Source: Gemmobacter caeruleus (lineage in GTDB: Bacteria; Pseudomonadota; Alphaproteobacteria; Rhodobacterales; Rhodobacteraceae). Taken from it: 64,000 bases of DNA. The stretch covers positions 45,121-109,120 of the forward strand of contig NZ_VKKX01000053.1 of assembly GCF_008271655.1 (NCBI RefSeq), written 5' to 3'. Positions within the stretch are counted from its first letter, which is position 1. Every line of letters starts with the position of its first letter. Positions 49,055 through 59,156 of the stretch are shown here, one piece after another. The notes under the pieces were generated by a model. The model saw nothing but the letters and a program-made list of their open reading frames with translations. It made no database searches and was not told the DNA's origin. The translations under genes and the position numbers were made by a program.

Positions 49055-50898
49055 TCGAATTCATCGCGCTGAACCTGGCGCCCATCATGTTCTTCTCGCT
49101 CGTGATCTTTCTGCTCATGGGCTATCCGGTCGCCTTTTCGCTGGCGGCCAACGGGCTGATGTTCTTCGTGATCGGGGTCTGGCTCTCGCCCTATTCCGCC
49201 ACGATCAACCTGGACTGGCCACTGCTCAACACCATGCCCAACCGGCTATGGGGGGTCTTGTCGAACGAGACATTGCTGGCCATTCCCTTCTTTACCTTCA
49301 TGGGGATCGTGCTGGAACGATCGGGCATGGCCGAAGACCTGCTCGACACGATCGGTCAGTTGTTCGGACCGATCCGTGGCGGTCTCGCCTATGCGGTGAT
49401 CATCGTGGGCGCGCTGCTGGCCGCCACGACCGGCGTCGTCGCCGCCAGCGTGATCGCCATGGGCCTGATCTCGCTGCCGATCATGCTGCGCTACGGCTAT
49501 GACCGCCGCATCGCCAGCGGGGTCATCGCGGCCTCGGGCACATTGGCGCAGATCATCCCGCCCAGCCTGGTGCTGATCGTGCTGGCCGACCAGCTCGGCC
49601 GGTCGGTCGGCGACATGTATAAAGGCGCGATGATCCCGGGTCTGGTGCTGACCTCGATCTATCTCGGCTATGTGCTGGTCATGTCGATCATCCGGCCCAA
49701 GTCGATGCCGGCCCTGCCGCCCGAGGCGCGCACGCTGGGTTCGGGCGTGACCTCGCTTCTGGTCGCCATCGCGGCCTGCGTCGGCCTGTCCTACGCCGCC
49801 TTCCACTACCTCTACCCGATCGCCGGCACCAATGCCGATATCTACGGCCCGACCATCGGGGTGGGCGTGGTCTATCTGGCGGCGGTGCTGGACAAATACC
49901 TCAAGATCGGGGTGATGTCGCGCCTGACCCAACAGGTCATCATCGTGCTGATCCCGCCGCTGGCGCTGATCTTCCTCGTGCTGGGCACCATCTTCCTCGG
50001 CATCGCGACGCCGACCGAGGGCGGCGCCATGGGGGCCGTGGGCGCGCTGATCCTTGCGGCCTTCAAGGGCCGGCTGAACCTGGGCGTCGTCAGCCAGGCG
50101 CTGACCGCCACCACGCGGCTGTCGGCCTTCGTGATGTTCATCCTGCTGGGCGCGCGGGTCTTCTCGCTCACCTTCTACGGGGTGGATGGCCATAAATGGG
50201 TCGAACACCTGCTGACCTCGCTGCCGGGCGGCGAGATGGGCTTTCTGATCGTCGTCTCGGTGCTGGTCTTCCTTCTGGCCTTCTTCCTCGACTTCTTCGA
50301 ACTGGCCTTCATCATCGTGCCGCTGCTGGTGGCCCCGGCAGAGGCGCTTGGCATCGACCTGATCTGGCTGGGCGTCATCCTGGGCGTGAACATGCAGACC
50401 TCGTTCATGCACCCGCCCTTCGGCTTTGCGCTGTTCTTCCTGCGCTCGGTCGCGCCGCGCCAGCCCTATATCGACAAGGTGACCGGGCTGAAGACCGAAC
50501 CCGTGACCACCGGCCAGATCTACTGGGGGGCCGTGCCCTTCGTGTTCATCCAGCTGGTCATGGTGGCGCTGGTCATCGCCTTCCCGCAGATGGTGATGCA
50601 CTACAAGGGGCCGGTGGTGGATACGACCAATGTCACCATCACCCTGCCGCAAATGCCCAGCCTCGGCGGCGGCGGTCTGGGTGGCGGCCTCGGCGGTGGT
50701 CTGGGTCAGCCCGGCGGGCTGGGCGGCGGTGGCTTGGGGCAACCCAACCTTGGCGGCACCCCTGCCCCGGCTCCCGGCCAACCGAGCCTCGGGCAACCGA
50801 ACCTCGGCGGCGCCCCCGCACCGGCGCCGGCCCCCGGTCAGCCGACACTGGGGCAACCGACCTTGGGCCAACCCAATCTCGGCCAACCCTCCAACTGA
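49051..50898 (+). CDS. TRAP transporter large permease, TakM-like, with Gly/Gln/Pro-rich tail
   Basis: 615 residues. The DctM domain (residues 1-500) has about 12 helices, with IIPPSLVLIVLADQLG and IFLGIATPTEGGAMGAVGAL. Residues 536-615 are a low-complexity tail of LGQPxLG and PAPAPGQP repeats (GQPTLGQPTLGQPNLGQPSN), unusual for this family. It takes up substrates by a sodium gradient. Start at 49051; in-frame extension upstream is rejected. Confidence 0.9.
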   Translation: MIEFIALNLAPIMFFSLVIFLLMGYPVAFSLAANGLMFFVIGVWLSPYSATINLDWPLLNTMPNRLWGVLSNETLLAIPFFTFMGIVLERSGMAEDLLDTIGQLFGPIRGGLAYAVIIVGALLAATTGVVAASVIAMGLISLPIMLRYGYDRRIASGVIAASGTLAQIIPPSLVLIVLADQLGRSVGDMYKGAMIPGLVLTSIYLGYVLVMSIIRPKSMPALPPEARTLGSGVTSLLVAIAACVGLSYAAFHYLYPIAGTNADIYGPTIGVGVVYLAAVLDKYLKIGVMSRLTQQVIIVLIPPLALIFLVLGTIFLGIATPTEGGAMGAVGALILAAFKGRLNLGVVSQALTATTRLSAFVMFILLGARVFSLTFYGVDGHKWVEHLLTSLPGGEMGFLIVVSVLVFLLAFFLDFFELAFIIVPLLVAPAEALGIDLIWLGVILGVNMQTSFMHPPFGFALFFLRSVAPRQPYIDKVTGLKTEPVTTGQIYWGAVPFVFIQLVMVALVIAFPQMVMHYKGPVVDTTNVTITLPQMPSLGGGGLGGGLGGGLGQPGGLGGGGLGQPNLGGTPAPAPGQPSLGQPNLGGAPAPAPAPGQPTLGQPTLGQPNLGQPSN

Positions 50899-50918
50899 CC
50901 GGCCCCGCGCCGATCCCG

Positions 50919-50945
50919 AAAGGCCCTCCATCCCGGGGGGCCTTT
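50919..50945 (+). terminator. Terminator after the takM-like gene
   Basis: Arms AAAGGCCC and GGGCCTTT, loop about 11 nt, followed by GCCTTTTCC. Confidence 0.85.
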
Positions 50946-50952
50946 GCCTTTT

Positions 50953-51022
50953 CCCTTCATCTGTTCCCAAATATCCCCGGGGGGACGGCCGCAGGCCGCG
51001 GGGGGCAGGCAGCCCCCCGTCC
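50953..51022 (-). repeat. Intergenic repeat, copy B
   Basis: Read on the minus strand: GGGGGGCTGCCTGCCCCCC, GCGGCCTGCGGCC, then GGGGATATTTGGGAACAGAT. Orientation is opposite to copy A. It lies in the gap between convergent takM- and takP-like genes. Confidence 0.75.
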
Positions 51023-51063
51023 ACACCAGCCGCCCCCGCACCACCGCGTCAGGCAAAGAAAAA

Positions 51064-51087
51064 CCCCCGGTCCGTCAGGACCGGGGG
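51064..51087 (-). terminator. Terminator of the takP-like gene
   Basis: A 10-bp perfect stem (CCCCCGGTCC and GGACCGGGGG) with a 4-nt loop and a T-run on the minus strand (51059-51063). Confidence 0.93.
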
Positions 51088-51117
51088 CAGGATGTTCCCA
51101 CAGGAACGGGGGGGTGC

Positions 51118-52353
<1,236 letters not shown>

Positions 52354-52448
52354 TTACCGCAAACAATGCCGCCGATAACACCAGTTGCCGCCGGATTGGG
52401 CAGCAAAACCCGGTGCTGCCGCCCCCGCAACCCCGACATGACGTGGCG

Positions 52449-53483
52449 TCAGGCGACCGGGGTCCAGATCACGTCGTCGATGCGCGGCGCATGGGTGGCC
52501 AGCATCACCAGCCGGTCAAAGCCCAGGGCGATTCCGCTGGCCGGCGGCATCAGCGCCAGTGCGGCCAGAAAATCCTCATCCAGCGGATAGCGTTCGCCAT
52601 AGATCGCCTGTTTCTCGTCCATCTCGATCTCGAAACGGCGGCGCTGCTCGGTCGCATTGGTCAATTCGCCAAAGCCGTTGGCCAGTTCGACCCCGCAGGC
52701 ATAAAGCTCGAACCGCTCGGCCACGCGCGCGTCATCGGGCGCGGGCCGGGCCAGCGCCGCCTCGGCCGCCGGATAGCGGTCCAGCACGGTCGGCCGACCA
52801 TGGCCCAGATGCGGCTCCACCCTTTCCACCAGGATCTTCGACAAGAGGAAGGACCAGGTATCGTCGTCGCGCGCCGCAATCCCGGCGGCGCGGGCCTGTG
52901 CGATCAGGGCGCCCGCGTCGGTCTCAGTCCCGTTGCAGGTGGCCAGCAGGTCGATCCCGGCATGACGCGCAAACGCCTCGGCCACCGACAACCGCTCGGG
53001 CGCCGCGAAGGGGTCGCAGGTGATGCCGCGATAGTGCAGCGCCGTAACCCCCGCCGTTTCAGCCGCCAGCCGCAGCATCGCCGCGCAGTCCTCCATCAGC
53101 ACCGTGTAATCCTCGCCCACCCGATACCATTCCAGCATGGTGAATTCGGGGCTGTGCAGCGCGCCGCGTTCGCGGTTGCGCCAGACATGGGCAAAGGCAA
53201 AGATCCGCTCCTCGCCCGCTGCCAGCAGCTTTTTCATCGCGAATTCGGGCGAGGTATGCAGATACATCGGCACCGGCACCCCGTCATTGCCGATGGCCTG
53301 GGTCGCAAAACCGTGCAGATGCGCCTCGTTTCCCGGGCTGACCTGAAGCGCCACGGGATCGACCTCAAGGAAGTCCTGCCCGGCGAACCAGCCACGCAGC
53401 GCGGCCTGAAGGCGCGCGCGCGCCAGCAGCGCGGGGCGGCGGTCGGCGTGGCGCGCGGGTGTCCACCAGGGGGTCGGGCTCAT
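52449..53483 (-). CDS. epmA: Elongation factor P--(R)-beta-lysine ligase (EpmA / GenX)
   Basis: 344 residues; a class II lysyl-tRNA synthetase-like fold without an anticodon domain. Motif 2 is [25 protein letters not shown] ([20 protein letters not shown]) and motif 3 is [13 protein letters not shown]. EpmA attaches beta-lysine to EF-P at K34, and efp is divergent next to it. The start at 53483 is selected as the first sensible Met; the ribosome site is weak. A longer frame to 53753 overlaps efp and is rejected. Confidence 0.93.
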   Translation of the reverse strand: MSPTPWWTPARHADRRPALLARARLQAALRGWFAGQDFLEVDPVALQVSPGNEAHLHGFATQAIGNDGVPVPMYLHTSPEFAMKKLLAAGEERIFAFAHVWRNRERGALHSPEFTMLEWYRVGEDYTVLMEDCAAMLRLAAETAGVTALHYRGITCDPFAAPERLSVAEAFARHAGIDLLATCNGTETDAGALIAQARAAGIAARDDDTWSFLLSKILVERVEPHLGHGRPTVLDRYPAAEAALARPAPDDARVAERFELYACGVELANGFGELTNATEQRRRFEIEMDEKQAIYGERYPLDEDFLAALALMPPASGIALGFDRLVMLATHAPRIDDVIWTPVA

Positions 53484-53580
53484 TTCTTGGGCTTTTCTCT
53501 GGAAATCGGGTCGCGGATGGTTTAGGCGCTTCGCCATCCGGGCGCCAGAGCCTGTCTCATTCCAACCAAGGACCGTAACA

Positions 53581-54150
53581 ATGGCTAAAGTGATCGCCTC
53601 TTCGATCCGCAAGGGCAACGTGATCGACCTCAACGGCGTGTTGCATGTCGTGATCGTCGCCGAAAACGTGCATCCGGGCAAGGGCAACTCGGTGACCCAG
53701 GTCGAGATGCGCCGCATCTCGGATGGCGTGAAGGTGCAGGAACGCTGGCGCACTGTGGACAGCGTCGAGAAGGCGCATGTGGACGAGAACGAATACGACT
53801 TCCTCTATGAGGATGGCGAAGGCTTCCACTTCATGAACCCCGAGACCTACGACCAGATCACCGTGTCCGAGGATGTCGTGGGTGACGCCAAGGTCCACCT
53901 GCGCGACGGCATCCGGGTGTGGATGCTGACCCATGAAGGCGTGGCGCTGTCGATCGAACTGCCGCAAAAGGTGACGGTCGAGGTCGAGGAGACCGAGCCG
54001 GTCGTCAAGGGTCAGACCGCCTCGTCGAGCTACAAGCCCGCGATCTGCACCGGCGGCATCCGCGTGATGGTGCCCCCGCATATCGGCGTTGGCACCCGCA
54101 TCGTGATCAACACCACCGACAACAGCTATGTGGAACGCGCCAAGGAGTGA
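53581..54150 (+). CDS. efp: Elongation factor P
   Basis: 189 residues with three beta-barrel domains. The modified lysine is K34 in [13 protein letters not shown]. It relieves ribosome stalling at polyproline. The ribosome site AAGGA is 8 nt upstream. It is divergent from epmA, giving the modification enzyme and target as neighbours; no epmB-like gene is in the window. Confidence 0.97.
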   Translation: MAKVIASSIRKGNVIDLNGVLHVVIVAENVHPGKGNSVTQVEMRRISDGVKVQERWRTVDSVEKAHVDENEYDFLYEDGEGFHFMNPETYDQITVSEDVVGDAKVHLRDGIRVWMLTHEGVALSIELPQKVTVEVEETEPVVKGQTASSSYKPAICTGGIRVMVPPHIGVGTRIVINTTDNSYVERAKE

Positions 54151-54173
54151 TCCTGCGCCCCATCGCGTGATCG

Positions 54174-54198
54174 AAGGCCCGGAGACACTCTGGGCCTT
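54174..54198 (+). terminator. efp terminator
   Basis: Arms AAGGCCCGGAG and CTCTGGGCCTT (one G-T pair), loop ACA, then TTGTCATTT. Confidence 0.88.
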
Positions 54199-54273
54199 TG
54201 TCATTTCCGGCCCTTGATCCGGCCCCCGGGCAATGCCATGTCAGACCCGAGCCGCAGGCAGAAGGATGACACG

Positions 54274-54642
54274 ATGCGCAATGCAGCCCTTGTTCTGGGC
54301 ATCATCGGCGGGTTGATCGCCATGATGGTGGGCTTTTTCAGCTATGGCTATACCGAGGTCGTGGCCCGTCATGCCGAGGTCGCCAATCTTTTTGGCCAGT
54401 TCGACAATGAAAGGCTGATCCGCGCCGGCAGCTTTTTCGCGCCGATCCTGGCCATTGCCGGCGGGGCCATGGCGCGGATGCGCGCGCTGTGGGGCGGGGT
54501 GCTGATGCTGGCGGCCTCGGCGCTGGTCTGGCTGGCCTTCGGCTTCAACGTCTTCACGATGTTCCCCATCGGCTTTTGCCTGCTGGGCGGCATTCTGGCG
54601 CTGGCCGCCGGCAAGCCCGACGAGGCGAAGGCGCATTTCTGA
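54274..54642 (+). CDS. Small integral membrane protein, DUF4064-like
   Basis: 122 residues with about four helices (NAALVLGIIGGLIAMMVGFF; APILAIAGGAMARM; LWGGVLMLAASALVWLAFGF; MFPIGFCLLGGILALAAG). The start at 54274 has AAGGAT 8 nt upstream; an ATG at 54238 is alternative. The role is unknown. Its 3' end is 7 bp from the dctR end, convergent. Confidence 0.78.
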   Translation: MRNAALVLGIIGGLIAMMVGFFSYGYTEVVARHAEVANLFGQFDNERLIRAGSFFAPILAIAGGAMARMRALWGGVLMLAASALVWLAFGFNVFTMFPIGFCLLGGILALAAGKPDEAKAHF

Positions 54643-54649
54643 GCCGCGC

Positions 54650-55252
54650 CTAGCTGCCCTCGCCCGCCAGCAGGGCCGCCAACTCGATGGCGTTGCGCAC
54701 CCCCATCTTGGCCAGAACCCGGCCGCGATGCACCTCGACCGTGCGCATGGCGATGCCCAGCTGATCGGCGATCTGCTTGTTCAATGCGCCGGTCAGCATG
54801 GCGCGCATCACCTCGTCTTCCCGCGCCGACAGGGTGGCGCGGCGGGCGTCCAGATCGGCCCGCGCCGCCGCCTCGGCCCGTGCCACGTCATGCGCCGCCA
54901 TCGCCCGCAGCGCCAGATCGACGATCTGATTGTCGTTGAACGGCTTTTCCACGAAATCAAAGGCCCCGGCCTTGAGCGTGCGCACCGCCACCGGCACATC
55001 GGCATGGCCGGTCAGAAAGATCACCGGCACGGCATTGCCCATGGCACGCAGACGCTCGAACACCTCCGGCCCTGACAGCCCGCCCATCCGCACATCCAGG
55101 ATCACGCAGGCGCAATCCTCCAGCGGCTGCGCGGCCAGAAACGCCTCGCCCGAGGGCCAGCCCCGCGCCGCGAGCCCGCGCGAGGCCAGCAGAAAGGCCA
55201 ACGATTCCCGGATCGCTTCCTCGTCATCGACGATGTGAATGACGCCACTCAT
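54650..55252 (-). CDS. dctR: C4-dicarboxylate response regulator DctR (LuxR/FixJ type)
   Basis: 200 residues. The receiver has D9, D10 and phosphoacceptor D53 (CVILDVRMGGLSG), and KPF at residues about 104-106. The LuxR HTH is REDEVMRAMLTGALNKQIAD followed by QLGIAMRTVEVHRGRVLAKM. It overlaps dctS by ATGA (55249-55252). DctR activates dctPQM, which is divergent beyond dctS. Confidence 0.92.
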   Translation of the reverse strand: MSGVIHIVDDEEAIRESLAFLLASRGLAARGWPSGEAFLAAQPLEDCACVILDVRMGGLSGPEVFERLRAMGNAVPVIFLTGHADVPVAVRTLKAGAFDFVEKPFNDNQIVDLALRAMAAHDVARAEAAARADLDARRATLSAREDEVMRAMLTGALNKQIADQLGIAMRTVEVHRGRVLAKMGVRNAIELAALLAGEGS

Positions 55253-57351
55253 ACGCTTTCCTCCCTGCTGCCGGCCAGCGGCAGCGTCACGCGGAACACC
55301 GTGCCGCCCCCCGGCGCATCGCCATGGGTCAATTGCCCGCGATGCAATTCGATGATCGACCGGCAGATCTTCAGCCCCATCCCCATCCCCTGCGCCTTGG
55401 TGGTGGCAAAGGCGTCGAACAGCCGTTCCGCCACATCCGGCGCGATGCCGGCCCCCTGATCGGCGATCTCGATCAGGGCCTGTCCCTCCTCGCTGCGCAG
55501 GCGGAGCGTGACCGTATCGCCATGGCGCGTCTCGGTCATCGCCTCCATCCCGTTGCGGATCAGGTTGATCAGCACCTGTTCCAGCAGGATGCGGTCGGCC
55601 TGCACCGGCGGCACCGGCGCCAGATCGGTCACCAGCCGCACCCGGTGTTCCCGCGCATCGGCGGCCAGAAAGGCCACCGTCTCGGCGATAAGATCCTCCA
55701 GCCGGGTCTCCGAAAACCGCGGCTCGCGTTTTTTCACCAGATCCTGAATGCCCCGGATGATCAGCCCTGCCCGCCCGGCCTGCTGGGCCAGCTTTTCGGT
55801 GGCCAGCCGCAATTGTGCCGGATCGGCGCTGCCGCGTTCCATCAGGTTCAGCATCCCCGCAGCATAAGAGGCAATGGCCGAAAGCGGCTGGTTCAGCTCA
55901 TGCGCCAGGGTCGAGGCCATCTCGCCCAGCGTGACCAGCCGCCCGGTGCGGGCCATGGTCTCATCCTGCGCCCGCGCCAGCCGGGCGGCGCGCTTGGCCT
56001 CGGTGATGTCGATCACCGATCCCATCCAGCCGCGATGCACCCCGGCCGCGTCGATCAGCGGCGCCTCATAGACCTGCACGTCGATCTCGTGCCCGTCGCG
56101 ATGGCGAAAGCGAGTCTCGAAGCTCTGGCTGATCGCGCCGCCGGCTTGCAGCGCGCGGTGGCGGGTCTCGGTCTCGGTCAGGCGGGCCGGATCCCAATAG
56201 GGCATGGGCGGGTCGCGACCGACCAGATCGGCGGCCTCCCAGCCGACCAGATCGCAAAAGGCGGGGTTCACGAACAGCACCCGCCCCGCGTGATCCTTGG
56301 CGCGCAGGCCCACGGTCAGGCTTTCCTCCATCGACCGGCGAAAGGCCGTCTCGCCGCGCAGCCGCAATTCGGCCAGATGCCGGCGCCGGGCGCTGCGCGA
56401 CATGGCGACCAGCGCCAGCACCGCAAAGGCCGCCAGCGCCGCAATCGCCCCGAACAGCAGGGCCGAGCGGCTAGCCGCCGGCGGATCATAGGCCACGATC
56501 CCCAGCACCGTGCCGCGCAGCGGCGGGTCAAAGCTGATGGCGTGGCGCGGGTTGCCGGGGGGCGGCACCAACCGCTGCCGTTCGGCCAGCACCCGGTCGC
56601 TGCTGTCGCGCAGCTGCACGCCATATTGTTCGGCGATCCACCAGGGCACATGCCGATCCAGCAGGAGCGGCATCGACAGCGTCGCCGCGACATGGCCGGC
56701 GCCCCCCTCCAGCGGGAAGGCCAGGCTGACCGCCCCGTCAGGGCCGACCCCGCCATAGACGGGGCGCGCGGCGCGCGGCGCCTGCGCCAGTTGCGCGATC
56801 AGCGCCGCATCGCCCGGCGCCCCCGCCCCCGGCAGGGCGCGCGCGGGCTGGCCGGTGCTGTCATACCAGATGATCGACAGCACCTCGGGATTGGTGGCGA
56901 TATGCAGCCGCGCGCGCGCGTCCAGCACCTGCGGCGGCGTGCCGCTGGCCGCATCCAGCGCCAGCCGCATCAGCATGTCCTCATCCACCGAAAGCTGGAA
57001 CCGCAGCGTCTGCTCGACCCAGAGCGCGTCGGTCGCAAGCTTGACGCGCAGCTGTTCATCCTCGTTGCGGGCGACCAGCCAGACCAGCAGGCCCACCAGC
57101 CCCACCAGCGCCATGATCGCGACCAGCGGCACCACCGACAGCAGGTCGCGCCGCCGCGGCACGCCCTGGGCGGCCGCGCTCCAGGCTTCCTGCACGGAAA
57201 CCGGCGTCTCTGTGCCCTTGCGTGCCAGCGCTGCCCTCCCCCCGGCTGCCCTCCCCGGCGGCCTGTTCCTGCCGTTCCGCCGGGCTGTTAGCGCCTGCAT
57301 TGCGGAAACCCACAATAGCGAGAGCGCCGCCCCGGTGGCAAGAAGGGCCAT
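55249..57351 (-). CDS. dctS: C4-dicarboxylate sensor kinase DctS
   Basis: 700 residues at the longest start. Two membrane helices (residues about 71-93 and 298-320) flank a periplasmic sensor region. A PAS domain (residues about 345-460; VLFVNPAFCDLVGWEAADLVG), HisKA (LGEMASTLAHELNQPLSAIA) and HATPase (DQGAGIAPDVAERLFDAFAT and GMGMGLKICRSIIELHRG) follow. The N-terminal 60 residues may be untranslated; a later GTG is possible, which would leave room for the dctP promoter. Confidence 0.9.
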   Translation of the reverse strand: MALLATGAALSLLWVSAMQALTARRNGRNRPPGRAAGGRAALARKGTETPVSVQEAWSAAAQGVPRRRDLLSVVPLVAIMALVGLVGLLVWLVARNEDEQLRVKLATDALWVEQTLRFQLSVDEDMLMRLALDAASGTPPQVLDARARLHIATNPEVLSIIWYDSTGQPARALPGAGAPGDAALIAQLAQAPRAARPVYGGVGPDGAVSLAFPLEGGAGHVAATLSMPLLLDRHVPWWIAEQYGVQLRDSSDRVLAERQRLVPPPGNPRHAISFDPPLRGTVLGIVAYDPPAASRSALLFGAIAALAAFAVLALVAMSRSARRRHLAELRLRGETAFRRSMEESLTVGLRAKDHAGRVLFVNPAFCDLVGWEAADLVGRDPPMPYWDPARLTETETRHRALQAGGAISQSFETRFRHRDGHEIDVQVYEAPLIDAAGVHRGWMGSVIDITEAKRAARLARAQDETMARTGRLVTLGEMASTLAHELNQPLSAIASYAAGMLNLMERGSADPAQLRLATEKLAQQAGRAGLIIRGIQDLVKKREPRFSETRLEDLIAETVAFLAADAREHRVRLVTDLAPVPPVQADRILLEQVLINLIRNGMEAMTETRHGDTVTLRLRSEEGQALIEIADQGAGIAPDVAERLFDAFATTKAQGMGMGLKICRSIIELHRGQLTHGDAPGGGTVFRVTLPLAGSREESV

Positions 57352-57389
57352 GACCGCCGGGAGGGCGGACCAACAGGAGGAGATCCGAT

Positions 57390-58397
57390 ATGCTGACCCG
57401 TCGTTCGCTGGCCACTCTGGCCGGTGCTGCCGTCCTTGCGCTGACCAGTGCCTTCCCCGCCCTGGCCGAACCGATCGTGATCAAGTTCAGCCATGTCGTC
57501 GCGCCGGATACCCCAAAGGGCAAGGGCGCACAGAAATTCAAGGAACTGGCCGAGCAATATACCAACGGCGCCGTCGTGGTGGAGGTCTACCCGAACAGTC
57601 AGCTCTACAAGGACAAGGAAGAGCTGGAGGCGCTGCAACTGGGCGCCGTGCAGATGCTGGCGCCGTCGCTGGCCAAGTTCGGCCCGCTGGGCGTGCAGCA
57701 ATTCGAACTTTTCGACCTGCCCTTCCTGATGAACGGCTACGATGATCTGCGCAAGATCACCGATGGCGAGATCGGCAAGGGCCTGCTGGCCAAGCTGGAT
57801 GACAAGGGCATCAAGGGTCTGGCCTATTGGGATAACGGCTTCAAGGTGTTCTCGGCCAATTCGCCGGTCGTCTCGCCCGACGATTTCCTGGGCCTGAAGA
57901 TGCGCATCCAGTCGTCGAAAATCCTCGAGGCGCAGATGCAGGCGCTTGGCGCCGTGCCGCAGGTCATGGCCTTCTCCGAGGTCTATCAGGCGCTGCAAAC
58001 CGGCGTCGTGGACGGCACCGAGAACCCGCCCTCGAACATGTATACCCAGAAGATGCACGAGGTGCAAAAGCACGCGACCCTGTCGAACCACGGCTATCTG
58101 GGCTATGCGGTCATCGTGAACAAGGCGTTCTGGGACGGGCTTGACCCGGCCGTGCGCGACCAGCTCGACAAGGCCATGGCCGAGGCGACGGTCTATGCCA
58201 ACTCCATCGCCAAGGAAGAAAACGACAACGCGCTGAAGGCGATGATGGATGCCGGCACGACCGAATGGCACGAGCTGACCGACGACGAACGCGCCGCCTT
58301 TGTCGAGGTTCTGAAACCCGTGCATGAACAGATGGCCGACCGTATCGGCGCCGATCTGATCCAGCAGGTCTATACCGCGCTCGGCACCACGAACTGA
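57390..58397 (+). CDS. dctP: C4-dicarboxylate TRAP substrate-binding protein DctP
   Basis: 335 residues. A signal peptide (RRSLATLAGAAVLALTSAFP then ALA) precedes the periplasmic solute-binding fold (IKFSHVVAPDTPKGKGAQKF; LGLKMRIQSSKILEAQMQAL). The fold's conserved Arg, which binds the carboxylate of the substrate, lies in LKMRIQSSK. AGGAGGAG is 6 nt upstream. DctS/DctR on the divergent side controls it; two hairpins downstream separate it from dctQ. Confidence 0.95.
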   Translation: MLTRRSLATLAGAAVLALTSAFPALAEPIVIKFSHVVAPDTPKGKGAQKFKELAEQYTNGAVVVEVYPNSQLYKDKEELEALQLGAVQMLAPSLAKFGPLGVQQFELFDLPFLMNGYDDLRKITDGEIGKGLLAKLDDKGIKGLAYWDNGFKVFSANSPVVSPDDFLGLKMRIQSSKILEAQMQALGAVPQVMAFSEVYQALQTGVVDGTENPPSNMYTQKMHEVQKHATLSNHGYLGYAVIVNKAFWDGLDPAVRDQLDKAMAEATVYANSIAKEENDNALKAMMDAGTTEWHELTDDERAAFVEVLKPVHEQMADRIGADLIQQVYTALGTTN

Positions 58398-58405
58398 TCC
58401 GGTCC

Positions 58406-58438
58406 CCGGCCCGGCCCCTCCCCAGGGGGTCGGGCCGG
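58406..58438 (+). terminator. First stem-loop of the dctP-dctQ intercistronic region
   Basis: Arms CCGGCCCG and CGGGCCGG with an inner CCCCT and AGGGG. It starts 9 bp after the dctP stop. Confidence 0.6.
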
Positions 58439-58447
58439 CACCTGACA

Positions 58448-58473
58448 GGGGCACGGTCGCGTGCCCCTTTTTT
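58448..58473 (+). terminator. Terminator between dctP and dctQ
   Basis: Arms GGGGCACG and CGTGCCCC with a 4-nt loop, then six T. It would lower dctQM expression relative to the binding protein, as in other TRAP operons. Confidence 0.88.
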
Positions 58474-58523
58474 GAAAGCCGCCGCCCCCGTCGGGCCGCC
58501 GCCAGCCCCCAAAGAGGTTTGCC

Positions 58524-59156
58524 ATGATCCTGCGCATCCTCGACCGTTTCGAAGAAATCCTGATCTCGGTCCTCATGGCAGCCGCCGTGATCCTGATCTT
58601 CGTGGCGGTCGTTCACCGTTTCTCCATCGGCTTTGCCGCCGATCTCGTGGGCTTCGCCCGCGCCCATGACATCGCCTGGCTGCAATCGGCCGCGCGTTCG
58701 GCCTTCAAGGCGATCAACGCGATCAAGCTGACCTGGGCGCAAGAGGCCTGCATCTACCTGTTCGTCTGGATGGCCAAGTTCGGCGCGGCCTATGGCGTGC
58801 GGCAGGGCATCCATGTCGGCGTCGATATCCTGGTCGAAAAGCTGGAGGGCAATGCCCGCCGCATCGTGACCATCATCGCCATGTCGGGCGGCATCATCTT
58901 TACCGCCATCGTGGCCTGGATCGGTGCCGATTTCGTCTATCACGTCAAGCATGGCGGCCAGACCTCGCCCGACCTCGAAATCCAGATGTGGCTGATCTAC
59001 CTGGCAGTGCCGCTCGGCTCGTCGCTGATGTGCTTCCGCTTCATTCAGGCGCTCTACCTGTATCTGACCACCGGCTATATCGCCCATCACGACCACGGCG
59101 CCGTGGACGGGCTTGAGGACGAGGCCGACGATCTGGCCAAGGGGGGCCACGCATGA
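58524..59156 (+). CDS. dctQ: C4-dicarboxylate TRAP small permease DctQ
   Basis: 210 residues with four helices; the family motif reads AINAIKLTWAQEACIYLFVWMAKFG, then AAYGVRQGIHVGVDIL. AGAGG lies 8 nt upstream. ATGA overlap with dctM (59153-59156). It links the binding protein to the DctM carrier. Confidence 0.93.
   Translation: MILRILDRFEEILISVLMAAAVILIFVAVVHRFSIGFAADLVGFARAHDIAWLQSAARSAFKAINAIKLTWAQEACIYLFVWMAKFGAAYGVRQGIHVGVDILVEKLEGNARRIVTIIAMSGGIIFTAIVAWIGADFVYHVKHGGQTSPDLEIQMWLIYLAVPLGSSLMCFRFIQALYLYLTTGYIAHHDHGAVDGLEDEADDLAKGGHA

Noticed and set aside
49246..51024. 592-codon minus-strand open frame opposite the TakM-like gene
   Set aside because: Asp/Gln/His/Arg-rich without domains; the plus strand encodes the permease.
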